Source of the DNA: Frederiksenia canicola
GTDB taxonomy: Bacteria > Pseudomonadota > Gammaproteobacteria > Enterobacterales > Pasteurellaceae
Assembly (NCBI RefSeq): GCF_011455495.1
Contig: NZ_CP015029.1
Location: 372,001-436,000, forward strand
Length of the DNA: 64,000 bases
Reading direction: 5' to 3'
Part shown: positions 50,381-60,512 of the stretch, piece by piece
How the letters are laid out: every line of letters begins with the position of its first letter
Position numbering within the stretch: position 1 is the first letter of the stretch
The notes under the pieces: generated by a model
Database searches by the model: none
What the model saw: only the letters and a program-made list of their open reading frames with translations
Told to the model about the DNA's origin: nothing
Position numbers and translations under genes: made by a program

Positions 50381-50418
50381 AAAAAAGCACCGTTTGCTGT
50401 TTTACAAGCGGTGCTTTT
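50381..50418 (-). terminator. Terminator after nusG with a USS in its stem
   Basis: AAAAGCACCG pairs with CGGTGCTTTT; the right arm overlaps ACAAGCGGT. It starts 19 bp after the nusG stop on the - strand and ends in six T. Confidence 0.8.
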
Positions 50419-50436
50419 CTGAGAATTTTTTGCAAA

Positions 50437-51009
50437 CTAGCCGTTCGCTTTTTCCACTTGACCAAACTCAAGCTCAACAGGCGTTGCACGACCAAAGATC
50501 GACACAGATACTTTAAGACGACCTTTGTCGTAGTCCACTTCTTCGACTGTACCATTGAAGTCTGCAAATGGTCCTTCGGTAACTCGTACTTCTTCACCTG
50601 GTTGGAATTCTTTACGGTGACGAGGTTTGTCTGCGGTTTCTTGTACACGGTTTAGAATACGCTCAGCTTCTTTTTGTGAAATCGGAGCGGGTTTATCTGC
50701 CGTACCACCGATAAAGCCCATGACACGAGGCACACTTTTCACTAAGTGCCAAGTATCATCGTTCATTTCCATCTGAACTAACACGTAGCCTGGGAAGAAT
50801 TTACGCTCCGTTTTACGACGGCGTCCCCCCACGTTTTCAACGACTTCTTCCGTTGGTACAAGCACTTCGCCGAATTGATCTTGCATATTATGCAATTTGA
50901 TATATTCACGCAAAGTCATTGCTACACGGGCTTCAAAACCCGAGAAAGCTTGCAAAACATACCAACGCATTTTGGTTGGTGCTTGAACTTCTAATTCTGT
51001 TTCGCTCAT
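50437..51009 (-). CDS. nusG: Transcription antitermination protein NusG
   Basis: The protein has 190 residues. The NGN domain has [24 protein letters not shown] and [32 protein letters not shown]. The KOW domain has [37 protein letters not shown]. It binds RNA polymerase, Rho and ribosomal S10. It starts 1 bp after the secE stop, so the pair is translationally coupled. It is about nine residues longer than the E. coli protein at the N-terminus. Confidence 0.97.
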   Translation of the reverse strand: MSETELEVQAPTKMRWYVLQAFSGFEARVAMTLREYIKLHNMQDQFGEVLVPTEEVVENVGGRRRKTERKFFPGYVLVQMEMNDDTWHLVKSVPRVMGFIGGTADKPAPISQKEAERILNRVQETADKPRHRKEFQPGEEVRVTEGPFADFNGTVEEVDYDKGRLKVSVSIFGRATPVELEFGQVEKANG

Positions 51010-51010
51010 G

Positions 51011-51421
51011 TTAGAACCTCAAATTTGTTAAAAATGTCACCACAGAAACAATAATGGAATCAATTCCCCATAATGCTAACGCCACCACGACACACACCGC
51101 CCCGACAATTAATGTGGTTTGGGTTGATTCTTGGCGAGTTGGCCAAACAATTTTACGTAGTTCATGGCGAGATTCTTTGATAAAAGTGATCGCTTTTTGA
51201 CCTTGATTAGTGAATGCGGCAAAAACAACGGCACCAACTAATAGCACAACTAAGAGTAATACACGCACCACAAAAGTAAAGTGGCTAGCAAAGTATGCAT
51301 TTCCAACTGCAGCAACCGACAAAAATGCAATTGCTAATACCCATAAGGCGATATTTGCACCTTTACTTTTCACCCCTTTTTCTGCGGTTTCAGGATGTTT
51401 TGGTTGAATTTCTTTAGACAT
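51011..51421 (-). CDS. secE: Preprotein translocase subunit SecE
   Basis: This 136-residue protein has three membrane segments, as in the enterobacterial long form ([61 protein letters not shown]). The conserved amphipathic helix and hinge [17 protein letters not shown] lie before the last segment. It clamps SecY in the SecYEG channel. It heads the secE-nusG unit. Confidence 0.97.
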   Translation of the reverse strand: MSKEIQPKHPETAEKGVKSKGANIALWVLAIAFLSVAAVGNAYFASHFTFVVRVLLLVVLLVGAVVFAAFTNQGQKAITFIKESRHELRKIVWPTRQESTQTTLIVGAVCVVVALALWGIDSIIVSVVTFLTNLRF

Positions 51422-51800
51422 ATCTGACCTAAAAAGTAAAAAATAGATAACTGGAACTTTTGAAAGCTCGCAATTCTAGCATTTTCTGCTGTGCTTGCCA
51501 CGATCTTTTGTGAAATTTCGCAAAATTGATTCAAAATCACGCTACTTAAGTATTTCTTAAGAATGTCTTAAGATTTATTTGTTTCAATGCGGCACTTGAG
51601 AGATTTTCTCCATTCCTTTTGAAATTTTGTTCATTAGCGTATTTTGGCAGGACGATGTTCCTGCCATTTTTTTGCAACATTTTTGCCTGATCTGACCGCT
51701 TGTATCATTTTTCTGCCCCTTAAGATTTTCTTCAGGTTCATCTGTTTTAATCATTCGTGATGATAGTTCATCATCGTTTTCACTTAACAAGGAACACAAA
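51422..51800. other. Intergenic region between divergent secE and a coiled-coil gene
   Basis: 379 bp with no gene. It should contain the secE promoter on the - strand and the promoter of the + strand gene, but no convincing -35/-10 pair is seen. GATGAT-AGTTC-ATCATC (51759-51775) is a small dyad 26 bp before the + strand ATG, and one USS copy lies at about 51689-51705. Confidence 0.5.
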
Positions 51801-52310
51801 ATGACAAAACAAGAAATTATTGACAGCCTAAGATCACATCTTGCAGAACTCACTGAAGCAACCTTCTCGAAAAGTCGCGAGATGAAGCAATCCCTTGAGC
51901 AGAAAATTAAGCAGAGTGAACATTTCTCGAGGCAATTAGTCGAAGCACAGGTGGCTCTAGCTGAACAAATCTCACAGAGTAAAGCACAGTTACTTACCTT
52001 GGACAAACCGTTGGAACTTGAACAAGAACTGACTGAAATCGCTCATGATGATGCGGATATTGCTCAACTTCAGCACCATTTTGCGGAAAAAGTGAATCAG
52101 CACATCAACCAGCTAAAAGCGGATACGGTTACAGCTGAACAAAGCCTAAACGATTTGCTGGAAGAAACTAAACGCACCTTATATGGTAAAACAAACCGTT
52201 GGGCACACTACAAGCAGCAATTTGATGCACGTTTTGGGCATCATATTCAATGGGCAAAACATAAGTTAGCGGCACAATTAGTCATTTGTGCCGATAAACT
52301 CAAAGCGTAA
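51801..52310 (+). CDS. Coiled-coil hypothetical protein, 169 aa
   Basis: Not recognised. It is almost wholly helical with heptad-like stretches (SREMKQSLEQKIKQSEHFSRQLVEAQVALAEQI; IAQLQHHFAEKVNQHINQLKADTVTAEQSLNDLLEETKRTL). It has no signal peptide or membrane segment and a basic C-terminus. RBS CAAGGAAC precedes the ATG. It is convergent with modF. Confidence 0.7.
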   Translation: MTKQEIIDSLRSHLAELTEATFSKSREMKQSLEQKIKQSEHFSRQLVEAQVALAEQISQSKAQLLTLDKPLELEQELTEIAHDDADIAQLQHHFAEKVNQHINQLKADTVTAEQSLNDLLEETKRTLYGKTNRWAHYKQQFDARFGHHIQWAKHKLAAQLVICADKLKA

Positions 52311-52364
52311 CCTGACACGAGCGGTGAGATTGACTCACAAATGCCTTAAGAAATTTGCAAAACT

Positions 52365-53819
52365 TTAGGCGGATCTGACCGCTTGTTGTTGGTAACAATA
52401 ACCCTGTTCGGTTGGCACAAACTCAAATAAATGCGTGATGCAGCTTGGGGCATCTTGATCTTGGTGCGAAACGAAGAGCAGTTGCGTTTGGCTATTTTGC
52501 ACCAGCTGATCGATAAAGTGTTTGACCAATTTGCGATTTAAGCCGTCTAAGCCTTGCAACGGTTCATCTAAAATCAGAATGGGTGGGTGTTTTACCATTG
52601 CTCGTGTAATCAACAGCAATCGCTGCTGCCCCCACGAGAGTGAACGGAAGGGTTTAGTGGCTAAATGGCTCAAATTCAAACGAGCCAACCATTCATCGGC
52701 TTTTATCCGTAAGGCATCGGGCGTTTTCTGATAAACACCGATTGAATCCAAGAAACCAGACACAATCACCTCTCGTACCGAGCAATTCACTCGATAATCC
52801 ATATGCAGTTGGCTGCTCACATAGCCAATGTGTTTTTTGATTTCCCAAATGGTTTCGCCTGAGCCACGTTGTTTGCCAAACAGCACAACGTGGTTGGCGA
52901 AGGATTGCGGGTGATCACCCGAAAGCACCGACAGCAAGGTCGATTTGCCTGCACCGTTAGGACCTTTAATCCACCAATGTTGCTGTGGCTCAACCGTCCA
53001 AGACAAATTCTCTAAAATTTTCTTATCGCCATATTGAATATTCACCTTTTTCAGCACAAAAGGAGGAAGATCAGGCGGTAAGGTTTCCTGTGGTGCGGCA
53101 CTTTTTGGCAGGGGGACGTCAATGGCTTGTTCGGCGTAGATCAGTTGTTGAAAGAGCGAATTTTGCTCAACTTCCGACCGCTTGCCTTGTAAAATCAGTT
53201 GAAGTTGATCCAACAACGCCAAGTGGGTGGCATGCGGAGGAATATCATTGAGCCGATTGACGATCAGCACCAACGCCATTTTGTGTTTGAGTTCATCTAA
53301 CAAATTCAGCCAATCTTTCACCGATTGCTGATCGAGTCCTTCAAAGGGTTCATCTAAAATCAGCAAGTCGGGGCTACTCACAAGCAATTGGCAGAGCAAC
53401 ACTTTGCGACTTTCTCCCGTTGAAAGCTGAATAAACGGGCGGTCAAGTAGCGGCAAAATGTGCAATTTTTCAGCGTAGTGCTCACATAATTGCGGATTGT
53501 CCGTGCCATTTAAAATCACTTGGCGAGCAGTTACACCAAAATCATCGGGGCTGACCGCATCATTGTTACGGCTTTTAAACACCACTTCAACGATTTGCTG
53601 TTGGCGTTCAAAAGAAGAGAGGGCAATATTGCAAAATTCTGACGTAAACTGACCGCTTGCAAGCGGTAACTTCCCACTCAAACTTTGCGAAAAGGCGGTT
53701 TTCCCACTGCCATTGCCACCCACGATGACCCAAAAGTCACCGTGCTGAATGGTCAGTTGTTCAATCGTTAAACACTGTTTATGTAATGAAAATTGGGCGT
53801 TGTGAATGTTGAGTTGCAT
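52365..53819 (-). CDS. modF: Duplicated ABC ATPase, ModF-like
   Basis: The protein has 484 residues and two ABC domains. The first has Walker A GGNGSGKT, signature LSTGESRKV and LLILDEPFEGLD; the second has GPNGAGKST, LSWGQQRLL and ILILDEPLQGLD. This matches ModF (PhrA) of the molybdate locus, a cytoplasmic protein without a known permease whose function is unsettled. A head-to-head USS palindrome (CCGCTTGCAAGCGG, 53653-53666) lies inside the coding sequence as PLASGQ. It follows the VirK-like gene after 10 bp. Confidence 0.85.
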   Translation of the reverse strand: MQLNIHNAQFSLHKQCLTIEQLTIQHGDFWVIVGGNGSGKTAFSQSLSGKLPLASGQFTSEFCNIALSSFERQQQIVEVVFKSRNNDAVSPDDFGVTARQVILNGTDNPQLCEHYAEKLHILPLLDRPFIQLSTGESRKVLLCQLLVSSPDLLILDEPFEGLDQQSVKDWLNLLDELKHKMALVLIVNRLNDIPPHATHLALLDQLQLILQGKRSEVEQNSLFQQLIYAEQAIDVPLPKSAAPQETLPPDLPPFVLKKVNIQYGDKKILENLSWTVEPQQHWWIKGPNGAGKSTLLSVLSGDHPQSFANHVVLFGKQRGSGETIWEIKKHIGYVSSQLHMDYRVNCSVREVIVSGFLDSIGVYQKTPDALRIKADEWLARLNLSHLATKPFRSLSWGQQRLLLITRAMVKHPPILILDEPLQGLDGLNRKLVKHFIDQLVQNSQTQLLFVSHQDQDAPSCITHLFEFVPTEQGYCYQQQAVRSA

Positions 53820-53829
53820 GGTTTTCTAG

Positions 53830-54702
53830 TTATGGTTTCACCAATTGGTTTTGCATCGATTGATAGAGCTGCTCTAACATTGCATAGCGTTTGCGATACA
53901 TTGAGCGTTTATTGCTCGCAATACTTTCGAGATCTTTCATCGAGAAGTCCGTTGGCAATTGCCAATATTCTCCCGGTTCCCCGCCAGATTCCGAAAAAAT
54001 CACATCATAGTCCACTACATAACGACTTGCCTGAATCAAACGGGATTTGTTTTGGTATTTCTGTGGAATGCCGAACAACTTTTGATAGCCTAAGGTTTTT
54101 GCTAAGGCTTTCATCGCTTCCACCATTAAATAAGCAGGACGTAAGCCGTGGCATTTTTTGGTGAGCTGTTTAACTAATTCTTTGGAATGTTCGCTTTTTG
54201 GTCCTTGGATCACCGCTATCAATAACGCATTCTGCACTTTGCCAAAGGTGAGCAAATAGATATTTTCTCCCGTTGGTTTGTATCGCAGCTCTAACGCCCA
54301 ATAGCCTTCCATGGCTTGGTGATGATTGATGTCTAAAAAAAGTTCAAAATCAGGAATCACCTCGCCAAAACTCATTGGCTGCTCCCACAATGGCGGTACA
54401 CCCAAAGATGCTAATTTTTCAGGCAGAAATGTCAAATTCTCACAAACTGCAGCCAGTCGTTGTTGGCGACTAAAACGCTTGTCAAGAAAACGGTGTGCCA
54501 CGGGATAGCTGTAACTCGGGTGCTGATTCAGCAGTGGGATCAACTGTGGCGATTGATTGATAAAGGTTTCAAAACGTTTAATGGACGGCAAATTCCACAA
54601 CGAACGCAGACGATAACGTAGCCGTTTCATACGGTAAGATTTACCATTGCGATCTGGGTATAAGTCGTGTGGATGTGGCCAGTGATAGGTTGGGTGAGTC
54701 AT
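53830..54702 (-). CDS. VirK/YbjX family protein (DUF535)
   Basis: The protein has 290 residues. The stretches LFLDINHHQAMEGYWALELRYKPTGENIYLLTFG, LRPAYLMVEAMKALAKTLGY and the C-terminal DFSMKDLESIASNKRSMYRKRYAML are DUF535 features. Members affect resistance to antimicrobial peptides and outer-membrane changes in enteric bacteria; the mechanism is unknown. No signal peptide is visible. It is probably co-transcribed with modF, 10 bp away. Confidence 0.85.
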   Translation of the reverse strand: MTHPTYHWPHPHDLYPDRNGKSYRMKRLRYRLRSLWNLPSIKRFETFINQSPQLIPLLNQHPSYSYPVAHRFLDKRFSRQQRLAAVCENLTFLPEKLASLGVPPLWEQPMSFGEVIPDFELFLDINHHQAMEGYWALELRYKPTGENIYLLTFGKVQNALLIAVIQGPKSEHSKELVKQLTKKCHGLRPAYLMVEAMKALAKTLGYQKLFGIPQKYQNKSRLIQASRYVVDYDVIFSESGGEPGEYWQLPTDFSMKDLESIASNKRSMYRKRYAMLEQLYQSMQNQLVKP

Positions 54703-54830
54703 AAAAACATCATATTGTCCGATAAAGAGCGACTATTCTCGCACATTTCATCCGCTTTTTCACATGGCATTCCCAGTGTAGCGACCTCATCGCACTTTTT
54801 TGCAAATTTTTGCTCGGATCTGACCGCTTG

Positions 54831-55673
54831 TTAGGCAGCCAAGTATGCGTTGAGTGCAGGCATTTCACGAATGGCATCTGCTACGCCTAAATCATACATG
54901 GCTTGAATTTTGCTCAAATCTTTTTCAATCCGCTTAATCGGCAACGTTTGCGAGGGACGAAGCACAAAAATCGTACCTTTTTCACTTTCTGCAATCACCT
55001 TTTCCACTTGCTGATTATATTCAAGATAGCGATTTTGCAAGGTGTGAACCAAATTAGGATACCGATGATAAAACAGTTTGCTCAGTAAGGGATTGCTTGG
55101 GGTTTTGCGGTACTGAAAAGGGCGGGTGAGCACCACAATGATTTTGTCAAAGCCGAGCGATTGGCAAAATGTCAGCGGAATGCTGTCTGCTATGCCACCA
55201 TCGAGATATTTTTTGCCATCTATTTCAACAAATTGCGAGACATAAGGCATCGCCGAGCTGGCTCTTAAAGCTTCCATTTGGGCAAAAGGATCGGTAATTT
55301 TGATGTATTCCGCCATACCAGTTTCCACATTGGTGATGGTGGCGTAAAAATCGATTCCCGATTGTTTGAAGGCATCATTATCAAACACATCATATTTGAA
55401 AGGCACTTCGTAAAAGGCAAAGTCTTTGTTTACGATATTGCCTGTCGTAAGCAGACTGTGCCAACCGATATAACGCTTATCCCCCAAAAACTGTTTGTTA
55501 TAACGCAATGCCCGCCCCTTTTGTTTAGACGGAAAATTCACCCCAAACAACGCCCCAGCCGAAACACTCACAATGCCATCAATGTGAATATTTTCATCAA
55601 GAAACACATCCAGCACACCCGCGGTAAACATACCCCGCATTGCCCCGCCTTCTAACACCAATCCGACTTTCAT
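54831..55673 (-). CDS. Patatin-like phospholipase (YjjU-like)
   Basis: The protein has 280 residues. An oxyanion loop LEGGAMRGMFTAGVLD is followed by the nucleophile motif SVSAGA (Ser in the elbow) and the catalytic Asp in YLDGGIADSIPL. It is predicted to be a cytoplasmic or membrane-associated serine lipase acting on glycerophospholipids; the substrate is unproven. Start and upstream mioC stop are adjacent (55673/55674), so the two are co-transcribed with mioC first. Confidence 0.87.
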   Translation of the reverse strand: MKVGLVLEGGAMRGMFTAGVLDVFLDENIHIDGIVSVSAGALFGVNFPSKQKGRALRYNKQFLGDKRYIGWHSLLTTGNIVNKDFAFYEVPFKYDVFDNDAFKQSGIDFYATITNVETGMAEYIKITDPFAQMEALRASSAMPYVSQFVEIDGKKYLDGGIADSIPLTFCQSLGFDKIIVVLTRPFQYRKTPSNPLLSKLFYHRYPNLVHTLQNRYLEYNQQVEKVIAESEKGTIFVLRPSQTLPIKRIEKDLSKIQAMYDLGVADAIREMPALNAYLAA

Positions 55674-56120
55674 TTACAATTTCTCAGTAAAATTTGGTAA
55701 CCATGCTTCCGCCGAACCATCGTGGTCAAAATTGGTTGCTGCATCAATCCGCAACGACTCGCACACGAGGTTTGCACCACAAGCAGTGAGTTGGGTCTCG
55801 ATAATGTTGACCGCATTGCAGAAGGTATCGTAGTCGGAACTGCCAAGCCCGATCACCGCAAACTTCATACCACTTAAATCGGGTTTTTCGCTCTCAATCG
55901 TGTCAAATAACGGCTTGATATTATCGGGCAATTCTCCTGCTCCGTGAGTAGAACTAACCACCAACAAATGCGGCTGATGTTGAATATCACGCAATTCGGC
56001 ATTGTTAAACAAGACCACCTCAAACCCTTGCCCGCTCAACACCTCGTTGAGATTGTCTGCGATATATTCCGCTCCACCTAAAGTGCTGCCCGTGATAATA
56101 CAGATCGATTTACTCATCAT
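55674..56120 (-). CDS. mioC: Flavodoxin-like protein MioC
   Basis: This 148-residue flavodoxin fold has the FMN phosphate loop ITGSTLGGAEYIA, then VVSSTHGAGELPDN and FAVIGLGSSDYDTFCNA. MioC supports biotin synthase in E. coli, where the gene lies beside oriC. Here the proposed origin is about 6 kb away, past rppH. The ATG at 56120 or 56117 (MMSK) cannot be told apart. Confidence 0.88.
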   Translation of the reverse strand: MMSKSICIITGSTLGGAEYIADNLNEVLSGQGFEVVLFNNAELRDIQHQPHLLVVSSTHGAGELPDNIKPLFDTIESEKPDLSGMKFAVIGLGSSDYDTFCNAVNIIETQLTACGANLVCESLRIDAATNFDHDGSAEAWLPNFTEKL

Positions 56121-56295
56121 TTTGCTCTCGTTGAAGAAATTTCGCCGAATTTTAGCCGATTTTTTTGTATAATGCCCAACAATTTCCTACAGCAAGCGAA
56201 ATCCCCTTAATCCCCTTTTTCAACAGGGGAGACAAATTGCAAAAAAATCGTCAAAAATGACCGCTTGCATGACCTTATAAACGAAGAGAAAAACT

Positions 56296-57693
56296 ATGTT
56301 TGAGAATCTATCCGACAAATTGTCGAAAACCCTGAAAAATATCACAGGCAAAGGGCGTTTAACTGAAGACAACATTAAAGATACCCTGCGTGAAGTGCGG
56401 ATGGCGTTGCTAGAAGCGGACGTTGCCTTGCCAGTGGTGCGTGAGTTTATCAACAAAGTCAAAGAACGAGCGATTGGCGAGGAAGTCAATAAGAGTCTCA
56501 CCCCAGGGCAAGAATTTCTCAAAATCGTTCAAGCGGAACTTGAAAAAGCGATGGGCGAAGCGAACGAAGGCTTAAACCTTGCAGCCCAACCACCCGCCGT
56601 GATTTTAATGGCAGGTTTGCAAGGGGCGGGTAAAACCACCTCGGTCGGTAAATTAGCAAAATTCTTAAAAGAACGCCATAAGAAAAAAGTGTTGGTCGTG
56701 TCGGCAGACGTGTATCGCCCTGCGGCGATCAAACAGCTTCAAACCTTGGCAGAAGCCTTGAAGGTCGATTTCTTCCCAACGGAAACCAGCCAGAAACCTG
56801 TTGAGATTGCTGAAAATGCGTTGAAACACGCCAAACTCAATTTCTTTGATGTGTTGATTGTCGATACCGCAGGTCGCTTGCACGTTGATGGCGAAATGAT
56901 GGAGGAAATCCAGCAAATTCATGCGGTGCTTAACCCGATTGAAACGCTCTTTACTGTTGATGCAATGACGGGTCAAGATGCGGCGAATACGGCCAAAGCC
57001 TTTAATGAAGCCTTGCCACTCACAGGGGTGATTTTAACCAAAGTCGATGGCGATGCACGAGGTGGTGCGGCGTTGTCTATTCGTCAAATCACAGGTAAAC
57101 CAATTAAATTCTTGGGCGTGGGCGAGAAAACGGATGCCCTTGAACCATTCCACCCTGATCGCATCGCCTCTCGCATTTTAGGTATGGGCGATGTGCTGTC
57201 GTTAATTGAAGATTTACAACGCTCGGTCGATCAGGAAAAAGCCGAAAAAATGGCGGCGAAATTCAAGAAAGGCGACGATTTCACCTTAGACGATTTCCGT
57301 GAACAACTGGTCGAAATGAAAAAAATGGGCGGAATGATGTCGATGCTCGACAAACTCCCAGGTGCGAAAAACTTGCCTGATCATATTAAAAATCAGGTCG
57401 ATGACAAAATGTTCATCAAAATGGAAGCGATCATCAATTCAATGACTCTCAAAGAGCGTGCCAACCCCGACATCATCAAAGGTTCCCGCCGCCGCCGTAT
57501 TGCTCTTGGATCTGGCACACAGGTGCAAGACGTGAACAAACTGCTCAAACAGTTCGATGAAATGCAACGCATGATGAAAAAAATGCGTAAAGGCGGCATG
57601 GCAAAAATGATGCGTGGTATGAAAGGCATGATGGGCGGCATGGGCGGTTTAGGTGGACTCGGCGGCTTAGGCGGCATGTTTGGGCGGAAATAA
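56296..57693 (+). CDS. ffh: Signal recognition particle protein Ffh
   Basis: The protein has 465 residues. The N domain (MFENLSDKLSKTLKNITGKG) is followed by the GTPase G domain: LMAGLQGAGKTTSVGKLA (G1), LIVDTAGRLHVD (G3) and LTKVDGDARGG (G4). The Met-rich M domain ends with MRGMKGMMGGMGGLGGLGG. It binds 4.5S RNA and signal sequences, and delivers ribosomes to FtsY. A TATAAT lies at 56168-56173 without a clear -35. Confidence 0.97.
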   Translation: MFENLSDKLSKTLKNITGKGRLTEDNIKDTLREVRMALLEADVALPVVREFINKVKERAIGEEVNKSLTPGQEFLKIVQAELEKAMGEANEGLNLAAQPPAVILMAGLQGAGKTTSVGKLAKFLKERHKKKVLVVSADVYRPAAIKQLQTLAEALKVDFFPTETSQKPVEIAENALKHAKLNFFDVLIVDTAGRLHVDGEMMEEIQQIHAVLNPIETLFTVDAMTGQDAANTAKAFNEALPLTGVILTKVDGDARGGAALSIRQITGKPIKFLGVGEKTDALEPFHPDRIASRILGMGDVLSLIEDLQRSVDQEKAEKMAAKFKKGDDFTLDDFREQLVEMKKMGGMMSMLDKLPGAKNLPDHIKNQVDDKMFIKMEAIINSMTLKERANPDIIKGSRRRRIALGSGTQVQDVNKLLKQFDEMQRMMKKMRKGGMAKMMRGMKGMMGGMGGLGGLGGLGGMFGRK

Positions 57694-57712
57694 CGCCCTC
57701 AAAGTTCCTAGC

Positions 57713-57749
57713 AAAAGCGAGATACTCTTCGTCAGATTATCTCGCTTTT
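57713..57749. terminator. Terminator between convergent ffh and trpS
   Basis: AAAAGCGAGATA and TATCTCGCTTTT form a 12-bp stem with a loop of 13 nt, with A and T tracts on both sides. Confidence 0.88.
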
Positions 57750-57759
57750 CATTTGCAAA

Positions 57760-58791
57760 TTAGGCGACGAATCCAACCGCTTGATAAACTTGTTTCAAGG
57801 TCGCTTGGGCTTTGGCTCTCGCTTTTTCTGCCCCTTCACGATAGATCTTTTCGAGTAACGCCTCATCGTTACGGAAATGGTGGTAGCGTTCTTGCAGCTC
57901 GGTTAACATCGCAGACACTTCATCCGCAACGGCGGTTTTAAGATGACCGTACATTTTCCCTTCAAATTCGGCTTCTAATTCTGGAATCGTTTTACCAGTG
58001 ACGCTGGCTAAAATATCCAACAAATTCGACACGCCCGGTTTGTTTTGTACATCATAACGCACCACTGGCGGCTCATCGCCGTCGGTCATTGCCCGTTTGA
58101 TTTTTTTCGCTACGGATTTTGGATCTTCCAACAAACCGATCACATTATTGCGATTTTCATCCGATTTTGACATTTTTTTGGTTGGCTCAAGCAGCGACAT
58201 AATTCTCGCCCCCGTTTTGGCAATAAACACCTCTGGCACCGCAAAAATACCGTCAGTGAGATTACCTTCCACATCTTTTTTGCCGTATAACGCATTGAAA
58301 CGATTAGCTATATCACGGGTAATTTCAAGGTGCTGCTTTTGGTCATCGCCCACGGGTACCTGGTTGGCTTGATAGAGCAGAATATCCGCCGCCATCAGCA
58401 CGGGATAGGTGAATAACCCCACGTTCACATTGTCTTCGTGGCGAGCGGACTTGTCTTTAAATTGGGTCATTCTGCCCATTTCACCAAAATAGGTGTAGCA
58501 GTTCAAAATCCATGCTAATTGCGAATGCTCAGGCACGTGCGACTGAATAAAAATCGTGCTTTTATTGGGATCAATACCACAAGCAAGGTAGATCGCAAGG
58601 GTGTCCAAGGTCGCCTTGCGTAACGCTTCGGGATCTTGACGTACGGTGATCGCGTGCAAATCGACAATGCAGAACAAACAGTCGTAATCGTCCTGCATTT
58701 TGGTCCATTGGCGTAACGCCCCTAAATAGTTACCTAAACTCAGTTCGCCAGAAGGCTGAACACCACTAAATACAATTGGTTTAGTCATCAT
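57760..58791 (-). CDS. trpS: Tryptophan--tRNA ligase
   Basis: This 343-residue protein is a class I synthetase. The HIGH-type motif is SGELSLGNY near residue 15 and the KMSKS motif is KKMSKSDEN near 200. It charges tRNA-Trp. It is last in the run rppH-permease-lgt-gph-trpS on the - strand. Length is normal (E. coli 334). Confidence 0.97.
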   Translation of the reverse strand: MMTKPIVFSGVQPSGELSLGNYLGALRQWTKMQDDYDCLFCIVDLHAITVRQDPEALRKATLDTLAIYLACGIDPNKSTIFIQSHVPEHSQLAWILNCYTYFGEMGRMTQFKDKSARHEDNVNVGLFTYPVLMAADILLYQANQVPVGDDQKQHLEITRDIANRFNALYGKKDVEGNLTDGIFAVPEVFIAKTGARIMSLLEPTKKMSKSDENRNNVIGLLEDPKSVAKKIKRAMTDGDEPPVVRYDVQNKPGVSNLLDILASVTGKTIPELEAEFEGKMYGHLKTAVADEVSAMLTELQERYHHFRNDEALLEKIYREGAEKARAKAQATLKQVYQAVGFVA

Positions 58792-58843
58792 CTTTGTTTC
58801 TCTTTGTTATACAAGCGGTTAGATTTTACAAAAGTTTTGCAAA

Positions 58844-59518
58844 TCACTCACCGACAATCTCTAAAATTTCCGCAAAATCATCGCATACATAATCCGGCTT
58901 AGAATCCCTGATTGGGATGTTGTAGTTGTAGCCGTAGGTTAAGCCAACGCTTTGGCAGCCGGCATTTTGGGCAGCAAGAATATCGTTTTTCGAATCACCA
59001 ACAAATAGCATTTCGTGCGGATATAACCCGAATTTACCGCATAAATAGTAGAGCGGAGCAGGGTGTGGTTTGATTGCGGGGAGCGATTGTCCACCAAGGG
59101 CTTCGCTGAATAGGTGATCGATGCCAAAGGCATGCAACACTGGCTGAACATGCTTGGTCGGCTTGTTAGTGACCACCGCTAAAATGTAGCCTTGGGCATG
59201 CAATTTTTCGAGCGTTGCTTTCACGTTTGGGTAGAGTTTGCTGATGTTACACACATTTTCGCCGTAGAATTGCCCAAAACGGCGTTTCAGTTGAGCTAGC
59301 TGTTCAGCAGAAAATTCATCGGCTCTACCCGTCCATTCTAGCCCACGGGCGAACAGAATATCCGCCCCGTTGCCAATCCACGTTAGCACCAACTCTTCAG
59401 GGGCTTGTGGCAAGCCCACTTCCGCAAAGGCAGAATTGAGCGAAAGCGCAAGATCAGGCAGGCTATCGACTAAGGTGCCGTCTAAGTCAAAGCCGATGAG
59501 TTTGAATTTGGGGGTCAT
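58844..59518 (-). CDS. gph: Phosphoglycolate phosphatase
   Basis: This 224-residue HAD-family enzyme has motif I GFDLDGTLVDSLPDL, motif II VVTNKPTKH, and motif IV FVGDSKNDILAAQNAG. It removes 2-phosphoglycolate, a by-product of DNA 3'-end repair. It is 52 bp upstream of trpS on the same strand and follows lgt after a gap with a four-hairpin element. Confidence 0.93.
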   Translation of the reverse strand: MTPKFKLIGFDLDGTLVDSLPDLALSLNSAFAEVGLPQAPEELVLTWIGNGADILFARGLEWTGRADEFSAEQLAQLKRRFGQFYGENVCNISKLYPNVKATLEKLHAQGYILAVVTNKPTKHVQPVLHAFGIDHLFSEALGGQSLPAIKPHPAPLYYLCGKFGLYPHEMLFVGDSKNDILAAQNAGCQSVGLTYGYNYNIPIRDSKPDYVCDDFAEILEIVGE

Positions 59519-59590
59519 GGTATTATCTCGCTATGTTGTAGCGGCGGATCTAGGTGTCCGCCCATTTTTGATTTGCAAAAAATTCGGTAC

Positions 59591-59665
59591 AAAATGCTTT
59601 AGCATTTTGAACGTTGGCTTTGCCAACGACCCCGAAGGGGCGAACAAATTCCCTAAGGAATTTGT
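59591..59665. repeat. Four consecutive perfect hairpins between lgt and gph
   Basis: AAAATGCT-TT-AGCATTTT, CGTTGGC-TTT-GCCAACG, CCCC-GAA-GGGG and ACAAATTCC-CTAA-GGAATTTGT, joined by linkers of 3, 1 and 3 nt, fill 75 bp. There is no coding potential. It may be a dispersed palindromic repeat or an mRNA stability element within the lgt-gph transcript. Confidence 0.85.
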
Positions 59666-59717
59666 GAGTAAAACCAACCGCTTGTTATGGGCAGACTGGC
59701 AGATCCGCCCTTACTGG

Positions 59718-60503
59718 TTATTGTTTCTTATAGGCAATCGCCATAATCACCACTCCGCCAATAATCATCGGTAGGGAGAGTTCTTGTCCGCGCGTGATCA
59801 GATCAGTGGTGACATTGACACTGTGGTCGATTTCTCGTACATATTCCACAAGGAAGCGGAAAATGCCATAGCAAAGCAAGAACAGCCCTGCTACTGCACC
59901 TGTCGGGCGTGGTTTACGAATGAATAGGTTTAAAATCACGAACAATGCCACGCCTTCTAATGCGGCTTGATAGAGCTGCGAGGGGTGGCGAGGGAGATGA
60001 TCAACGTGCGGGAAAATCATCGCCCAAGGCACATCGGTGGTTCGCCCCCAAAGTTCGCCGTTGATGAAATTACCAATTCGCCCTAGCCCCAAGCCAACAG
60101 GCACGAGTGGGGCGACAAAATCCGCCGTTTGCCAGAAAGCACGTTGCTGACGGCGAGACGTCCAGATCATCGCCAAAATCACCCCGATCAAACCGCCATG
60201 GAACGACATTCCGCCTTCCCAAATGCGAAACAAATAAAGCGGATCAGCAAGTAAGCGGTCGAAACTGTAAAACAAGACATCACCAATACGCCCACCTAAA
60301 ATCACGCCGAAAAAACCGTTAAACAGCAGTTGATCGACTTGATCTGTTGTCCAGACACCGTGGGAACTTTTAGCTCGTTTGTAGCCTAACCAATAGGCAA
60401 AACCGAAGCCGAATAGATACATCAAGCCATACCAATGGATGGCTAACGGTCCGAGTTTTATTGCCACAGGGTCGATTTGTGGGAAAATCATAAATTCGTT
60501 CAT
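59718..60503 (-). CDS. lgt: Phosphatidylglycerol--prolipoprotein diacylglyceryl transferase
   Basis: This 261-residue protein has several membrane segments. The conserved stretches are [25 protein letters not shown] and [14 protein letters not shown] (the Lgt signature). It attaches diacylglycerol to the lipobox cysteine of prolipoproteins, at the periplasmic face of the inner membrane. It starts 9 bp after the permease stop. It is usually near thyA in relatives; thyA is not here. Confidence 0.96.
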   Translation of the reverse strand: MNEFMIFPQIDPVAIKLGPLAIHWYGLMYLFGFGFAYWLGYKRAKSSHGVWTTDQVDQLLFNGFFGVILGGRIGDVLFYSFDRLLADPLYLFRIWEGGMSFHGGLIGVILAMIWTSRRQQRAFWQTADFVAPLVPVGLGLGRIGNFINGELWGRTTDVPWAMIFPHVDHLPRHPSQLYQAALEGVALFVILNLFIRKPRPTGAVAGLFLLCYGIFRFLVEYVREIDHSVNVTTDLITRGQELSLPMIIGGVVIMAIAYKKQ

Positions 60504-60512
60504 TTGTTCTCG

